The notes beneath the pieces were generated by a model. It saw nothing but the letters and a program-made list of their open reading frames with translations, was not told the origin of the DNA and ran no database searches. Both the position numbers and the translations under genes were made by a program. A DNA stretch of 64,000 nucleotides from an uncultured Granulosicoccaceae bacterium (lineage in GTDB: Bacteria; Pseudomonadota; Gammaproteobacteria; CALCKW01): contig CALCKW010000011.1 of the NCBI GenBank assembly GCA_937965695.1, forward strand, positions 62,001-126,000, read 5' to 3'. Shown piece after piece: positions 53,718-62,689 of the stretch; the stretch's first letter is position 1; each line of letters opens with the position of its first letter.

Positions 53718-54639
53718 TTTGAAAGCAAAAGCGCTTGATCCGACAATCGAAAAGCGCAGCCGTCATTGGCGCGATTATCTGGAAGTTTGTAAACCCAAAG
53801 TTGTGTTGCTGTTGGTTTTCACGGCATTAGTGGGTATGGCTCTTTCCACACCCGGTATGATAAACATGTGGTCGGTATTGTTCGGCACCTTAGGCATTGG
53901 GTTGGCCTCTGCTTCAGCAGCAGCAATTAATCACGTCATAGACCATCGTGCGGATGCTGAAATGGCTCGAACACGCAATCGGCCGATCCCTCAAGGTAAT
54001 CTCAGCCTGCGTGAGACATTGGGTTTTGCTTTGTTCATTGGCGCTATTGCCATGGTCATTCTCTATTGGTTGGTGAATCCTTTAACTGCAGTTTTGACGT
54101 TCTTTTCGTTGATAGGATATGCAGTTGTCTACACCATGTACCTCAAACGAGCGACACCGCAAAATATTGTTATTGGCGGTGCTGCCGGCGCAATGCCCCC
54201 CGTTTTAGGCTGGGCTGCGATCACCGGCGAGGTAACGGCAGAGCCGCTACTGTTATTTCTTATCGTGTTTATTTGGACGCCCCCCCATTTTTGGGCGCTA
54301 GCAATTCATCGTCGCGATGACTATGCACGTGTGGATATTCCAATGCTTCCAGTCACTCACGGTAATAGCTACACGCGGCTTCAAATACTGCTCTATACCG
54401 TATTGCTTATTCTGATCACATTAGTGCCGTACTTAATTGGAATGAGCGGCCCTTTGTACCTCGTAGGCGCCGTGGGTTTGGATGCGTGGTTTCTATATCA
54501 TGTTTTGCTTATGATGGATGAGAAGCGTGAGCAGCAACCGATGCGAACCTTTGTCGTTTCTATTCAATACTTAATGTACCTGTTTGGTTTTTTACTCTGC
54601 GATCACTACCTGCCTGCAGTCATGGGGCTTTTTAGTTAG
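53704..54639 (+). CDS. ctaB: Protoheme IX farnesyltransferase (heme O synthase)
   Basis: UbiA-family membrane enzyme that adds a farnesyl group to heme B, the step before CtaA. The 311 residues have seven to nine spans. The prenyl diphosphate-binding motif reads NHVIDHRADAEMARTRNRP, and the second aspartate-rich region is HRRDDYARVDIPMLP. The ATG at 53704 lies 14 bp inside the end of ctaA. Confidence 0.97.
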   Translation: MLRISLKAKALDPTIEKRSRHWRDYLEVCKPKVVLLLVFTALVGMALSTPGMINMWSVLFGTLGIGLASASAAAINHVIDHRADAEMARTRNRPIPQGNLSLRETLGFALFIGAIAMVILYWLVNPLTAVLTFFSLIGYAVVYTMYLKRATPQNIVIGGAAGAMPPVLGWAAITGEVTAEPLLLFLIVFIWTPPHFWALAIHRRDDYARVDIPMLPVTHGNSYTRLQILLYTVLLILITLVPYLIGMSGPLYLVGAVGLDAWFLYHVLLMMDEKREQQPMRTFVVSIQYLMYLFGFLLCDHYLPAVMGLFS

Positions 54640-54658
54640 GGGCATTTAAAATCAATAG

Positions 54659-54695
54659 GCACAAAAAAACCCGCTGTTTGCGGGTTTTTTTGTGC
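54659..54695. terminator. Bidirectional intrinsic terminator ctaB / rpoH
   Basis: GCACAAAAAAACCCGC (54659-54674) and GCGGGTTTTTTTGTGC (54680-54695) are perfectly complementary around a 5-nt loop TGTTT, with seven A upstream and seven T downstream of the GC stem. It serves convergent ctaB and rpoH. Confidence 0.95.
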
Positions 54696-54708
54696 ATTAG
54701 CAATTGAC

Positions 54709-55578
54709 TTAGGCAACGAGTACCGTGCGTATTTTGCCCATCGCCGTTTTCTCAATTTGGCGAATGCGCTCCGCTGAAACATTGTATTCAGCAGCCAACT
54801 CTTGCAGGGTCGCCTTATTTTCTTCGTTTAACCAGCGGCGTTGCAAAATATCTCTACTGCGTTCATCCAAACCTTGCATGGCTGCAGTTAAGGCGTTGTG
54901 TTGATCGTTGCTGTCACTTTCACGCTCGTGCAGAACAGCTGGATCCGCGTTCGCTTGCTGTAGATATTGAGCAGGGGCAAGCGCGGTAGTACCGTCATCA
55001 TCACCGCTCACACCGTCAAAAGCTGCGTCGTGGCTAGCCAGACGACGTTCCATCTCGAGGACTTGAGCAGAAGTGACGCCGAGGTTCTCTGCAACAGTTT
55101 CAACTTCTTCTGCATTGAACCAACCAAGGCGCTTTTTATTGCCACGCAACTTAAAGAAAAGTTTGCGCTGAGCTTTGGTTGTGGCCACTTTAACGATACG
55201 CCAGTTGCGAATCACAAATTCGTGAATTTCAGCTCGTATCCAATGCACTGCAAAGGAAATCAATCGCACACCGACGGTTGGGTCGAAGCGTTTTACGGCT
55301 TTCATCAAGCCGATGTTTCCCTCTTGCACCAAGTCAGCCAATGGCAGACCGTAGCCGTTGTAGCTGCGGGCGATATGCACCACAAACTTCAATTGAGCCA
55401 TGATCAATCGACGGGCTGCTTCTAAGTCATTGTTGTCGCGCAATCGTTCGGCCAAATCACGTTCTTCCTCAGCGGATAGAACAGGTATGTCGGCGATGCG
55501 TGAAAAATAGCCACTTAGGTCGTTACCAACCGATGGCAGTGATAGCCCAGGTTGCTGGGCGACTATAGCTGTGGTCAT
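54709..55578 (-). CDS. rpoH: Heat-shock sigma factor RpoH (sigma-32)
   Basis: Alternative sigma factor for heat-shock genes, 289 residues. Region 2 is [20 protein letters not shown] and [20 protein letters not shown], the RpoH box appears as [11 protein letters not shown], and region 4.2 is [20 protein letters not shown]. The ATG at 55578 has GAGG 8 nt upstream. The gene follows ftsYEX on the same strand, as in enterics and Pseudomonas. A perfect CIRCE operator lies 37 bp upstream, indicating control by HrcA. Confidence 0.98.
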   Translation of the reverse strand: MTTAIVAQQPGLSLPSVGNDLSGYFSRIADIPVLSAEEERDLAERLRDNNDLEAARRLIMAQLKFVVHIARSYNGYGLPLADLVQEGNIGLMKAVKRFDPTVGVRLISFAVHWIRAEIHEFVIRNWRIVKVATTKAQRKLFFKLRGNKKRLGWFNAEEVETVAENLGVTSAQVLEMERRLASHDAAFDGVSGDDDGTTALAPAQYLQQANADPAVLHERESDSNDQHNALTAAMQGLDERSRDILQRRWLNEENKATLQELAAEYNVSAERIRQIEKTAMGKIRTVLVA

Positions 55579-55614
55579 TCTTCTAACCTCTATGTAGGGT
55601 TGTTATGCTTCATT

Positions 55615-55641
55615 TTAGCACTCGAGGAGTTAGAGTGCTAA
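55615..55641. promoter_or_regulatory. CIRCE operator (HrcA site) upstream of rpoH
   Basis: TTAGCACTC (55615-55623), nine bases, GAGTGCTAA (55633-55641): both arms match the consensus CIRCE element exactly, with the standard 9-bp spacer. It lies between the ftsX end and the rpoH start, within the expected promoter or 5' untranslated region. HrcA binds CIRCE as a repressor and is inactivated when GroEL is titrated by unfolded protein. HrcA itself is not in this window. Confidence 0.95.
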
Positions 55642-55661
55642 TAGTGACTTAAGTTCCTCAA

Positions 55662-55696
55662 AAGCGTGCTTTTTTATACTTGCTCAAGGCACGCTT
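55662..55696. other. Inverted repeat between ftsX and rpoH
   Basis: AAGCGTGC (55662-55669) and GCACGCTT (55689-55696), 19-nt AT-rich spacer. It may be a weak terminator for ftsX (short T tract on the minus strand) or a further regulatory site. Confidence 0.35.
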
Positions 55697-55874
55697 CGGA
55701 CAAGAAATTAGGTGGAATTCAGTCAAATTGGCAGCAGATATCGTGTAATGACGCATAAAAAGTGCCTAAATCCCTTATTGCGCGCCAAAGTTAGCCTTGG
55801 CAGAATTATTCTGATCACTGCCCCAAAAGTAGTAAAAAGCAAGCTGCTACTGGCTTTGTCGATCGAACCCAGCC

Positions 55875-56825
55875 TTAGACCCTTAAAATATGCTGTCTCA
55901 CTGTCAGCCAAGCTCCACATAGCCCTAGCAAAGTTCCACTTGCCAAAAGTGCAAAAAAACCGCTGACACCAAGACCTGAAAGCCGGAACGAGGATTGATA
56001 CTCTGCTGCCAGCGCAGCCACCGGGCTATTAAGAAGTGCGATGGCTAGGGTTGTCAGTAATGCAGCAAGCAACCCACCAACAAAGCCATATAACAGGCCA
56101 GTAAAAAGAAACGGTTTTTGCACAAAATTATCCGAAGCACCAACGAGTTGGGCCACCGCTATCTCTTCGCGTCTTGCCTGAACATCCAATCTGAGTGTAT
56201 TGCCGATTGTTATGATCACAGCGATAGCAAGCAAAGACGCTACTATGGCGATGCCAGTGTTCAGTAGGCGAAGCACAGCATTCAATCGTTCGAGCCATTG
56301 AACGTCCATGTCGGCGCTTTCAACACCGTCGATGGCGAGCAGATTCACAGCGAGACTTTCTGCAGCTTTTACATCGCTGAGATCTATTGCAGGTTCAATG
56401 ACGATGGCGCCAGGCAATGGGTTTTCATCTAGGCTCGACAGCAATTCTTCGAAGCCGGTCCATTGCGCAAAGTCGGCCGCTGCTTGCTCTTTGCTAATGT
56501 GGTTTGCATGGCGAATATCTTCTCTTGCCGCCATTTCTTGCGTCAGAACAGCCCCAGCAGCGTCGTCCATTGATTGCTCAAGATAGACCGTAACAACTGT
56601 GTTGCCACGCCAGCTCAAACCCACGTCCTGCAAACTGATAACACTGCAAAAAAAAGTAGCGGGCAAAGCGAGCGAGATTGCAATGACAGCGATAGTAAGA
56701 AGCGTGGCCAACGGCGTGGCCATCAGTCTCTTAGCTGTCGTGATAAGCACTCGCCCTTGGCGTTCAGCGAAGTTTTGTAGCTCTAGACCCGATGCTGGGT
56801 CACCCAGTGGTGATGTGCCACTCAT
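55875..56825 (-). CDS. ftsX: Cell division protein FtsX
   Basis: Membrane partner of FtsE, activating murein hydrolases (via EnvC) during septation. The 316-residue protein has an N-terminal span (about 40-62), a periplasmic domain (about 65-170) with YLEQSMDDAAG, then three C-terminal spans. The LDVQARREEIAVAQLVGAS segment is typical of FtsX. Its start overlaps the ftsE stop by 4 bp. Confidence 0.95.
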   Translation of the reverse strand: MSGTSPLGDPASGLELQNFAERQGRVLITTAKRLMATPLATLLTIAVIAISLALPATFFCSVISLQDVGLSWRGNTVVTVYLEQSMDDAAGAVLTQEMAAREDIRHANHISKEQAAADFAQWTGFEELLSSLDENPLPGAIVIEPAIDLSDVKAAESLAVNLLAIDGVESADMDVQWLERLNAVLRLLNTGIAIVASLLAIAVIITIGNTLRLDVQARREEIAVAQLVGASDNFVQKPFLFTGLLYGFVGGLLAALLTTLAIALLNSPVAALAAEYQSSFRLSGLGVSGFFALLASGTLLGLCGAWLTVRQHILRV

Positions 56826-57505
56826 AAAACCACCGCTTCAGAGAACTGGTTGTGCACTATTTGCCCGTCTTGCAATTCCAGTATTGGCATTTCCATTTCT
56901 GCCACCATGTCTACATCGTGCGTAGCGACCAGAACGGTAGTACCTAAGCGATTAAAATCCCAGAACAGCCGCATGATATCTTGCGCTAATTTACGGTCAA
57001 GGTTTCCTGTTGGCTCATCGGCAATGATGAGTGAAGGACGGTTGACCACCGCTCGGGCAATGCTGACGCGTTGCTGCTCTCCGCCTGACAACTGCTGCGG
57101 CATGGCGTCAAAATGCTGGCCGAGACCGACTTTTTCTAGCGCAGCGCGGACGCGGCTTTCAATGTCTGCAGACCGCACGTGACAGACTTCCAGAGGCAGA
57201 CCCACATTTTCTGCGACACTGCGATCGAAGAGTAGGCGGTTCTCTTGAAAGACAACACCTATTTGGCGTCTGAAATCAGGCAGCTCTCGGTGCGTAATTT
57301 GTGTGAGATCGAAGCCTGCTACATTGATTTCACCACCGGATGGCTTTTCGATTCCAGCCAGTAGCTTGAGTAAGCTGCTCTTACCCGCACCTGAATGGCC
57401 AATGACAAAACCCATGGCACCACTAGGAATTTCCATATTAAGATTGCTCAGCGCTGAGCCACCTGTATCTGGGTAGCGCTTGCTGAGTTTGTGGAGCCGA
57501 ATCAT
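56822..57505 (-). CDS. ftsE: Cell division ATP-binding protein FtsE
   Basis: ABC-type ATPase of the divisome. The 227-residue protein has Walker A GHSGAGKSS at 36-44, Q-loop FQENRL, signature LSGGEQQRVSIARA, Walker B LIIADEPTGNLD and the H-loop ATHDVDMV. The overlaps with ftsY and ftsX of 4 bp each suggest tight coupling. Confidence 0.97.
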   Translation of the reverse strand: MIRLHKLSKRYPDTGGSALSNLNMEIPSGAMGFVIGHSGAGKSSLLKLLAGIEKPSGGEINVAGFDLTQITHRELPDFRRQIGVVFQENRLLFDRSVAENVGLPLEVCHVRSADIESRVRAALEKVGLGQHFDAMPQQLSGGEQQRVSIARAVVNRPSLIIADEPTGNLDRKLAQDIMRLFWDFNRLGTTVLVATHDVDMVAEMEMPILELQDGQIVHNQFSEAVVL

Positions 57506-58476
57506 GCTTCGTCCTCGTTTTGCAGTAGAGCGTCGACAAAATCTGCAGCCACAAAAGTGCGCAGATCATCGATGCCTTCACCCACACCAATAAAGCGAAG
57601 TGGGATATTGAGCTCGCGTGCAATGGCGAAAACCACGCCACCTTTAGCGGTGCCGTCCAGTTTGGTCAGCACCAGCCCACTAACTTTGGCGGTTTCGCTG
57701 AAAAGACGCGCTTGGCTCAATGCGTTTTGACCTGTGCTCCCATCGACGACAAGTAGAATTTCGTGAGGAGCTGTGCCGTCCAGTTTGCCCATGACGCGGA
57801 CAACTTTGGCTAACTCATCCATGAGGTTGGATTGCGTCTGCAAGCGGCCAGCTGTGTCGGCAATCAGCACATCGATACCGCGTGCTTTTGCCGATTCTAC
57901 AGCGTCGAATATGACAGAGGCTGAGTCTGCACCTGTACCTTGTGCAACCACCGGTACGTCGTTGCGTTGCCCCCAGGTTTGCAGTTGTTCCACAGCCGCG
58001 GCTCGGAAAGTATCACCAGCGGCCAACATCACGCTCAAACCACCTGATTGCAACTGTTTGGCAAGCTTACCAATTGTGGTGGTTTTCCCCGAGCCATTGA
58101 CACCAACGACTAAGATGACGTAAGGGGACTTTTCGGTGTTTATCTCGAGGGGATGTTCGGCACCCGTGAGCTGCTCTAAAAGCACGGACCGCAGTAATTC
58201 GCGTAAATGCTCGGGAGTTGTTTCACCCCTTGTCAGGCGTTTCTGCAGCTCATCCATGATGGCACTAGTGGTAGGCACCCCCACATCTGCCATTAACAGC
58301 TCGCTTTCGAGATCTTCCAAAAGCTCATCGTCAACGACTGCTTTGCCTAGAAGTCTAGCGAGTAGGCCCGTGCGAAAGCGCGAGCCAGTTTTATCAATTT
58401 TTTTAGCGAGATCTTCTACCGGCGGATTGTCGGCATCAGATTTATCTCGACCGCGAAGAAAGCTAAACAGTTTCAT
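57502..58476 (-). CDS. ftsY: Signal recognition particle receptor FtsY
   Basis: GTPase receptor docking SRP-ribosome complexes at the inner membrane. The preferred start at 58476 gives MKLFSFLRGRDKS and 324 residues; the longer frame to 58500 adds 8 residues. The N domain precedes the G domain with GVNGSGKTTTIGKLA, DTFRAAAVEQLQ, DTAGRLQ and TKLDGTAKGG. The acidic A domain of E. coli FtsY is nearly absent, a short form common in many bacteria. Confidence 0.97.
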   Translation of the reverse strand: MKLFSFLRGRDKSDADNPPVEDLAKKIDKTGSRFRTGLLARLLGKAVVDDELLEDLESELLMADVGVPTTSAIMDELQKRLTRGETTPEHLRELLRSVLLEQLTGAEHPLEINTEKSPYVILVVGVNGSGKTTTIGKLAKQLQSGGLSVMLAAGDTFRAAAVEQLQTWGQRNDVPVVAQGTGADSASVIFDAVESAKARGIDVLIADTAGRLQTQSNLMDELAKVVRVMGKLDGTAPHEILLVVDGSTGQNALSQARLFSETAKVSGLVLTKLDGTAKGGVVFAIARELNIPLRFIGVGEGIDDLRTFVAADFVDALLQNEDEA

Positions 58477-58635
58477 GAGGTACCGAATGTGGACAAGCAA
58501 GAGTCGATAACATGCTTAGGCAAAGATCAAAGCCAGTGATTTTTACTCTAGTGAGCATATGCCTTGGCAGGAATATTTTAGCATCCTTAACTGCTTCTGA
58601 GGCACACTTAACTCTACACATTAATTTCACTTGAA

Positions 58636-59226
58636 ATGTTAACAATGGTTCAAGCTAGAAAAACGCAAAAACGAACCGGCAGTGTTCGGATTGTGGGAGG
58701 ATCATGGCGAGGCCGCCGGCTACCTGTTTTGGATCGGCTTGGTTTACGCCCGACGGGTGACCGACAGCGTGAAACACTGTTCAACTGGTTGCAGGGTGTG
58801 CTCCCAGGTGCTGTTTGTTTGGATCTCTTCGCAGGCACAGGGGTCCTTGGCTTGGAGGCGCTTTCTCGAGGGGCGACGTATTTGCAGTCTGTTGAGTTGG
58901 ACAAAGCGGTGGCTCAGCAGCTGCAAGACAATGTGCGTTTATTGCAGGCTGACGCCAAGGTAGTGCAGGGTGATTGGCGCCGCTTTTTATCCGCTGACCA
59001 GCAAAAGTATCAGCTCGTCTTTTTAGACCCGCCTTTTAAGGAGCAATTGCTGCCCGTTGTATTGCCGCTTGTGGATCAAGTATTGGCAACAGAGGCTTGG
59101 GTATATGTGGAAGACGATGCGGCGCATCAGCCGCCAGAATGGCCTGCACACTGGAAATTAAAAAAAGAGAAGATATCTGGCGGCACAGCCGTTAGGCTAT
59201 TCCATATAGTTTCACGCGATACTTGA
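58636..59226 (+). CDS. rsmD: 16S rRNA (guanine-966-N2)-methyltransferase RsmD
   Basis: Methylates G966 of 16S rRNA. The 196-residue protein has the opening VRIVGGSWRGRRLPV, motif I LDLFAGTGVLGLEALSRGA and catalytic motif IV FLDPPF. Start is ATG 58636 or 58645; neither has a strong ribosome site. It is divergent from ftsY, the standard arrangement, and precedes coaD. Confidence 0.95.
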   Translation: MLTMVQARKTQKRTGSVRIVGGSWRGRRLPVLDRLGLRPTGDRQRETLFNWLQGVLPGAVCLDLFAGTGVLGLEALSRGATYLQSVELDKAVAQQLQDNVRLLQADAKVVQGDWRRFLSADQQKYQLVFLDPPFKEQLLPVVLPLVDQVLATEAWVYVEDDAAHQPPEWPAHWKLKKEKISGGTAVRLFHIVSRDT

Positions 59227-59281
59227 TTAGTCGTCTGAACATCAGGCAATATGCTGCACTGCACCAATCCAAGGTCTAGCA

Positions 59282-59770
59282 ATGGCAAAAATGGCAATTT
59301 ATCCGGGCACATTTGACCCGATGACACGCGGTCACGAAGATGTTGTGCATCGCGCTGCAGCGACTTTTGAAAACGTGTTGGTCGCGGTGGCCGGAAGCAC
59401 GGGTAAAAACACGGTGTTTAATCTAGAGCGGCGCGTTGAGTTGGCGAGCGAAGTGCTAGCTGATCTCCCTAATGTGACTGTTGTGCCTTTTAATGGCCTT
59501 CTCAATCGTTTTGCGGCCTCGCAAGGTGATTGTGTTTTAGTCCGCGGGTTGCGCGCTATCGGCGATTTTGAATATGAAGTTCAACTGGCTAATTTAAATC
59601 GTCGGATGAAGCCAGCTGTTGAAACGATTTTTGTCGCCGCTAGCCAGAAATACCAGTTTTTATCGTCAAGTATGGTGCGTGAAATCGCCAGTTTGGATGG
59701 CGATGTTAGTGACTTTGTTCACCCGGTCGTCAATCAAGCTTTATTGAGTGTGTACAATACCGGCAAGTGA
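59282..59770 (+). CDS. coaD: Phosphopantetheine adenylyltransferase
   Basis: Fourth step of coenzyme A synthesis: ATP and 4'-phosphopantetheine to dephospho-CoA. The 162-residue nucleotidyltransferase begins AIYPGTFDPMTRGHEDVVHRA with the TxGH-type motif at 15-18, has VRGLRAIGDFEYE near 88, and the SSSMVREIASLDGDVS signature near 127-142. It lies 56 bp after rsmD. Confidence 0.98.
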   Translation: MAKMAIYPGTFDPMTRGHEDVVHRAAATFENVLVAVAGSTGKNTVFNLERRVELASEVLADLPNVTVVPFNGLLNRFAASQGDCVLVRGLRAIGDFEYEVQLANLNRRMKPAVETIFVAASQKYQFLSSSMVREIASLDGDVSDFVHPVVNQALLSVYNTGK

Positions 59771-60037
<267 letters not shown>

Positions 60038-60244
60038 TCCCTCCAAGCAATTTTTTATGACACCTTGTGCGGCGAATACGCAATCGCTGCGGCTAAGCTG
60101 TGCATCTTGGACTATGTTTTCTCTCTGCCTGATCGCTTACACAACTGAGCGTGAACTAACTACTAGATTGGCAAAAAGCACTTAACTCGTACTGGCGCAA
60201 AGCTGAAGAGGAGTTACTACTTGCCAGATAGCACAGAGGAAAAA

Positions 60245-61066
60245 ATGAATAAGCAGTTCTCTATCTTCGCCGTCAGTTTCGTTTTAAGCGCAAACGCCTC
60301 AGCCTTTGATTTTGGCAGTTTTTTTGAACAATCGCTCATGCATGAGGCGGAATACAATTACGCGGATGCGTCTTTGTTGCTGCACCCAGATAGCTTTAAA
60401 GGACTTGAGATTAACGGTTCTTATACGATCCGTCCGAACCTTGCGATCACCGGAGTCTTTAATCGCACCTCGGCTGATGTGCTCGGCATTGACAACGCGT
60501 TGTCACAGCTAGGCGTTGGTTTAAGGTATTTCTATGCGCTGCCAAATATTGAATACACGGATCTTGACCTCTCTTTGCAATGGCTTAATAACAGCGTAGA
60601 TGTCGGCCGAATTTCTGACTCGAGTTCATTGTTAGTCGTTGGCGCGCAAGCTCGACATGTTCTTGGTATGCCCGTGGGTTCTACCTCGTTAATGTGGCAG
60701 GAAGCCTATGGAGGGTTGCAGCTGGGAGTATCCAGTGAAGATTTTAGTGTGGCTTTTCATGCAGGTGTACTGGTTGAAATCAATGCACAATTTAGCGCCA
60801 AGGCTGAGTTGTTACTCGACGATGGAGCATTTTTGACGCTGGGTGCTCGCATGAACTTGGGCCGAGTTCAGCGCAACCCCGAATCAGGGACGTATAAAGC
60901 GAACCTGCCAAGCGAAGTGGTGCAGCCCGCTGTAGCAAAACCGCAGGTGTCTGAACCTGTGCTCCCTGTCGTGATAAGCCCGTCTGAGGACAAATCAGAA
61001 AAACTCGAAAACCCTTATGGTTTGACTGAAGAAGAAATGAGCGATTTGAAAAAAGCTGCTGAGTAG
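60245..61066 (+). CDS. Probable outer-membrane barrel protein with C-terminal tail
   Basis: A 273-residue protein, not recognised by family. From the ATG at 60245 (AGAGG 7 nt upstream; a TTG at 60221 with GAGGAG is also possible) it has a signal peptide ending in ANASA. About 180 residues of alternating, aromatic-containing strands follow (LEINGSYTIRPNLAITGVF, VGLRYFYALP, TLGARMNLG), like a small beta barrel. After LGRVQRNPES comes a Pro/Lys/Glu-rich tail of about 60 residues ending TEEEMSDLKKAAE, not the terminal aromatic of an ordinary porin. The tail may be periplasmic. It stands alone, 183 bp after the ferredoxin gene. Confidence 0.6.
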   Translation: MNKQFSIFAVSFVLSANASAFDFGSFFEQSLMHEAEYNYADASLLLHPDSFKGLEINGSYTIRPNLAITGVFNRTSADVLGIDNALSQLGVGLRYFYALPNIEYTDLDLSLQWLNNSVDVGRISDSSSLLVVGAQARHVLGMPVGSTSLMWQEAYGGLQLGVSSEDFSVAFHAGVLVEINAQFSAKAELLLDDGAFLTLGARMNLGRVQRNPESGTYKANLPSEVVQPAVAKPQVSEPVLPVVISPSEDKSEKLENPYGLTEEEMSDLKKAAE

Positions 61067-61083
61067 TTTCGATTGCGCGCTAG

Positions 61084-61896
61084 TTAACGTTGGCAGCTTG
61101 GGCAATAAAAGCTCGAGCGCTGACCTAATACAGTTTTTCGAATAGGGCTGTCACAACGAAGGCAAGCTAGACCATCGCGCCCGTAGACGGCTAAAGACTG
61201 GGCAAAATAACCTGGCTGACCATCCGAGTTTACAAAATCACGGAGCGTTGTACCGCCCTGTTCGATCGACTTTGAAAGCACGTGCACGATGCTCTCATGG
61301 AGACGTGTGCAAGCTGCCTTGCTGAGCCTACCGGCAGCTACCCCCGGTCTGATACCCGCCATGAAAAGAGCCTCGCTTGCGTAGATGTTGCCCACGCCAA
61401 CAACAACCGCGTTGTCCATGATAAATTGCTTGTTGCTCTGATTCTTGCGTCTCGAAAGCGAGAAAAGGCGCTCTGCATTAAAGCTTGGATCAAAGGGCTC
61501 AGGGCCTAGTTTGCTGAGCAATCGATGAGGCTCTTCGTCTACACCATGCCAAAGCCAGCAACCAAACCGTCGCGGGTCGTGGTAGCGCAGCAAAGTGCCA
61601 TCGACTGCTTCGAGCTCCACATGATCATGTTTGCGGCAAGGTGATCCATCGTCCACCACGCGCAGGCTGCCAGACATGCCTAAGTGCACTATGGCCCGGC
61701 CGTATTTGTTGCCAATCAGCAGATACTTGGCGCGACGCTCGACGCTGTCCAGCGGTGCTTTTTTGAGCAGTTGAATTTCATCTGGAATAGGCCAGCGAAG
61801 CTTTGGCTGATGAACTCGAACGCTGCGCAATCGCTTGCCCAGCAGGTGAGGGCGAATGCCACGACAGGTAGTTTCAACTTCGGGTAATTCAGGCAC
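61084..61896 (-). CDS. mutM: Formamidopyrimidine-DNA glycosylase
   Basis: Base-excision repair enzyme removing 8-oxoguanine and formamidopyrimidines, then cutting the strand by beta,delta-elimination. The catalytic nucleophile is the N-terminal proline exposed after removal of Met, so the start must be the GTG at 61896 giving (M)PELPEVETT; the frame open to 61920 would bury it. It has 270 residues, the H2TH segment GVGNIYASEALF and a C-terminal zinc finger CLRCDSPIRK ... FYCPSC. It lies just after the DUF4340 gene on the same strand. Confidence 0.97.
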   Translation of the reverse strand: MPELPEVETTCRGIRPHLLGKRLRSVRVHQPKLRWPIPDEIQLLKKAPLDSVERRAKYLLIGNKYGRAIVHLGMSGSLRVVDDGSPCRKHDHVELEAVDGTLLRYHDPRRFGCWLWHGVDEEPHRLLSKLGPEPFDPSFNAERLFSLSRRKNQSNKQFIMDNAVVVGVGNIYASEALFMAGIRPGVAAGRLSKAACTRLHESIVHVLSKSIEQGGTTLRDFVNSDGQPGYFAQSLAVYGRDGLACLRCDSPIRKTVLGQRSSFYCPSCQR

Positions 61897-61906
61897 AGGT
61901 GCTAAC

Positions 61907-62689
61907 TTATTGTTGGACAAGCCCTAGTGTCGCCGCCTGAGCTGCGCTGATCAAGTACTCATATCCAGTGCCCTGAGGTTGCAGCACCCATAGACCTTTA
62001 TCAGGCCAAGCTGACCAGTTGATGTGATTGTCGCCTTGCATAACAAGAAGCGTTGCCGTCTGAGGGCTAGAAGTAGCGCTTCGTACACCCATAGCTTGGG
62101 CATTTTGCCAGTGTGACAATTGATCTTTTAGCAGTTTATCGTCAGCGAGCTTTATAGCAGTTGTATCTTCAAACGGTAACCTAAGCTCTGCTAGTGCATT
62201 TAAGCCACCATCCATAAGTGGCAAGTAGCGATCCTCAAGCAGTAATACCTTTTTGTTGAGTTGAATATAACGCTTGCTTGATACAGGCTCTATTTGGCCA
62301 AAGAGATAGTTGTTTTGATTAAGCGAGAGAACACGAGCGCTATCGTCGAGACCAGCTGCTTCTAGATTGACGTCCCCAGCGTCAAAGCCCTCACTGAAAT
62401 CAAAGTTATTCAGTTCTAACAAACGTTTTATTCTTGAGTTTCGAGCAGGCAGGTTGACAGGACTTAGCAGCATCCACTGGCCTTCAGTGAAACTCAATTC
62501 TGTGCGAATATTATTAGCGTTATTGAAAGAGATTTGGTTTATGGCAACCGCGTCACCCGTGTTGTTTGGTCTGCGCTCTGGTAAACGGTCTTTGTAGTCT
62601 AACCATGCGACCATCGCCATTGCCATAAGGCCGACGAACATCAATATATTATTGAAACCGCGCTTGCGTTGTTGGTATTTGCTGATCAT
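61907..62689 (-). CDS. DUF4340 protein of a GldG-type ABC system
   Basis: About 260 residues from the ATG at 62689 (MISKYQQRKRG), with one membrane span near 13-31 (LMFVGLMAMAMVAWLDY) and a periplasmic beta-rich region with repeated LxLN/DxxxL units. DUF4340 proteins commonly accompany the GldF/GldG-like ABC transporter proteins; the next gene upstream is of that kind. Function not established. The start overlaps the upstream gene end by 4 bp. Confidence 0.78.
   Translation of the reverse strand: MISKYQQRKRGFNNILMFVGLMAMAMVAWLDYKDRLPERRPNNTGDAVAINQISFNNANNIRTELSFTEGQWMLLSPVNLPARNSRIKRLLELNNFDFSEGFDAGDVNLEAAGLDDSARVLSLNQNNYLFGQIEPVSSKRYIQLNKKVLLLEDRYLPLMDGGLNALAELRLPFEDTTAIKLADDKLLKDQLSHWQNAQAMGVRSATSSPQTATLLVMQGDNHINWSAWPDKGLWVLQPQGTGYEYLISAAQAATLGLVQQ

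Noticed and set aside
60058-60186. Plus-strand frame of 42 codons between the ferredoxin gene and the barrel-like protein
   Set aside because: No ribosome site, unremarkable composition and no recognisable features; shorter than expected for a supported gene.
61084-61920. Longer mutM frame starting at 61920
   Set aside because: The catalytic residue must be Pro immediately after the initiator; only the GTG at 61896 gives this.
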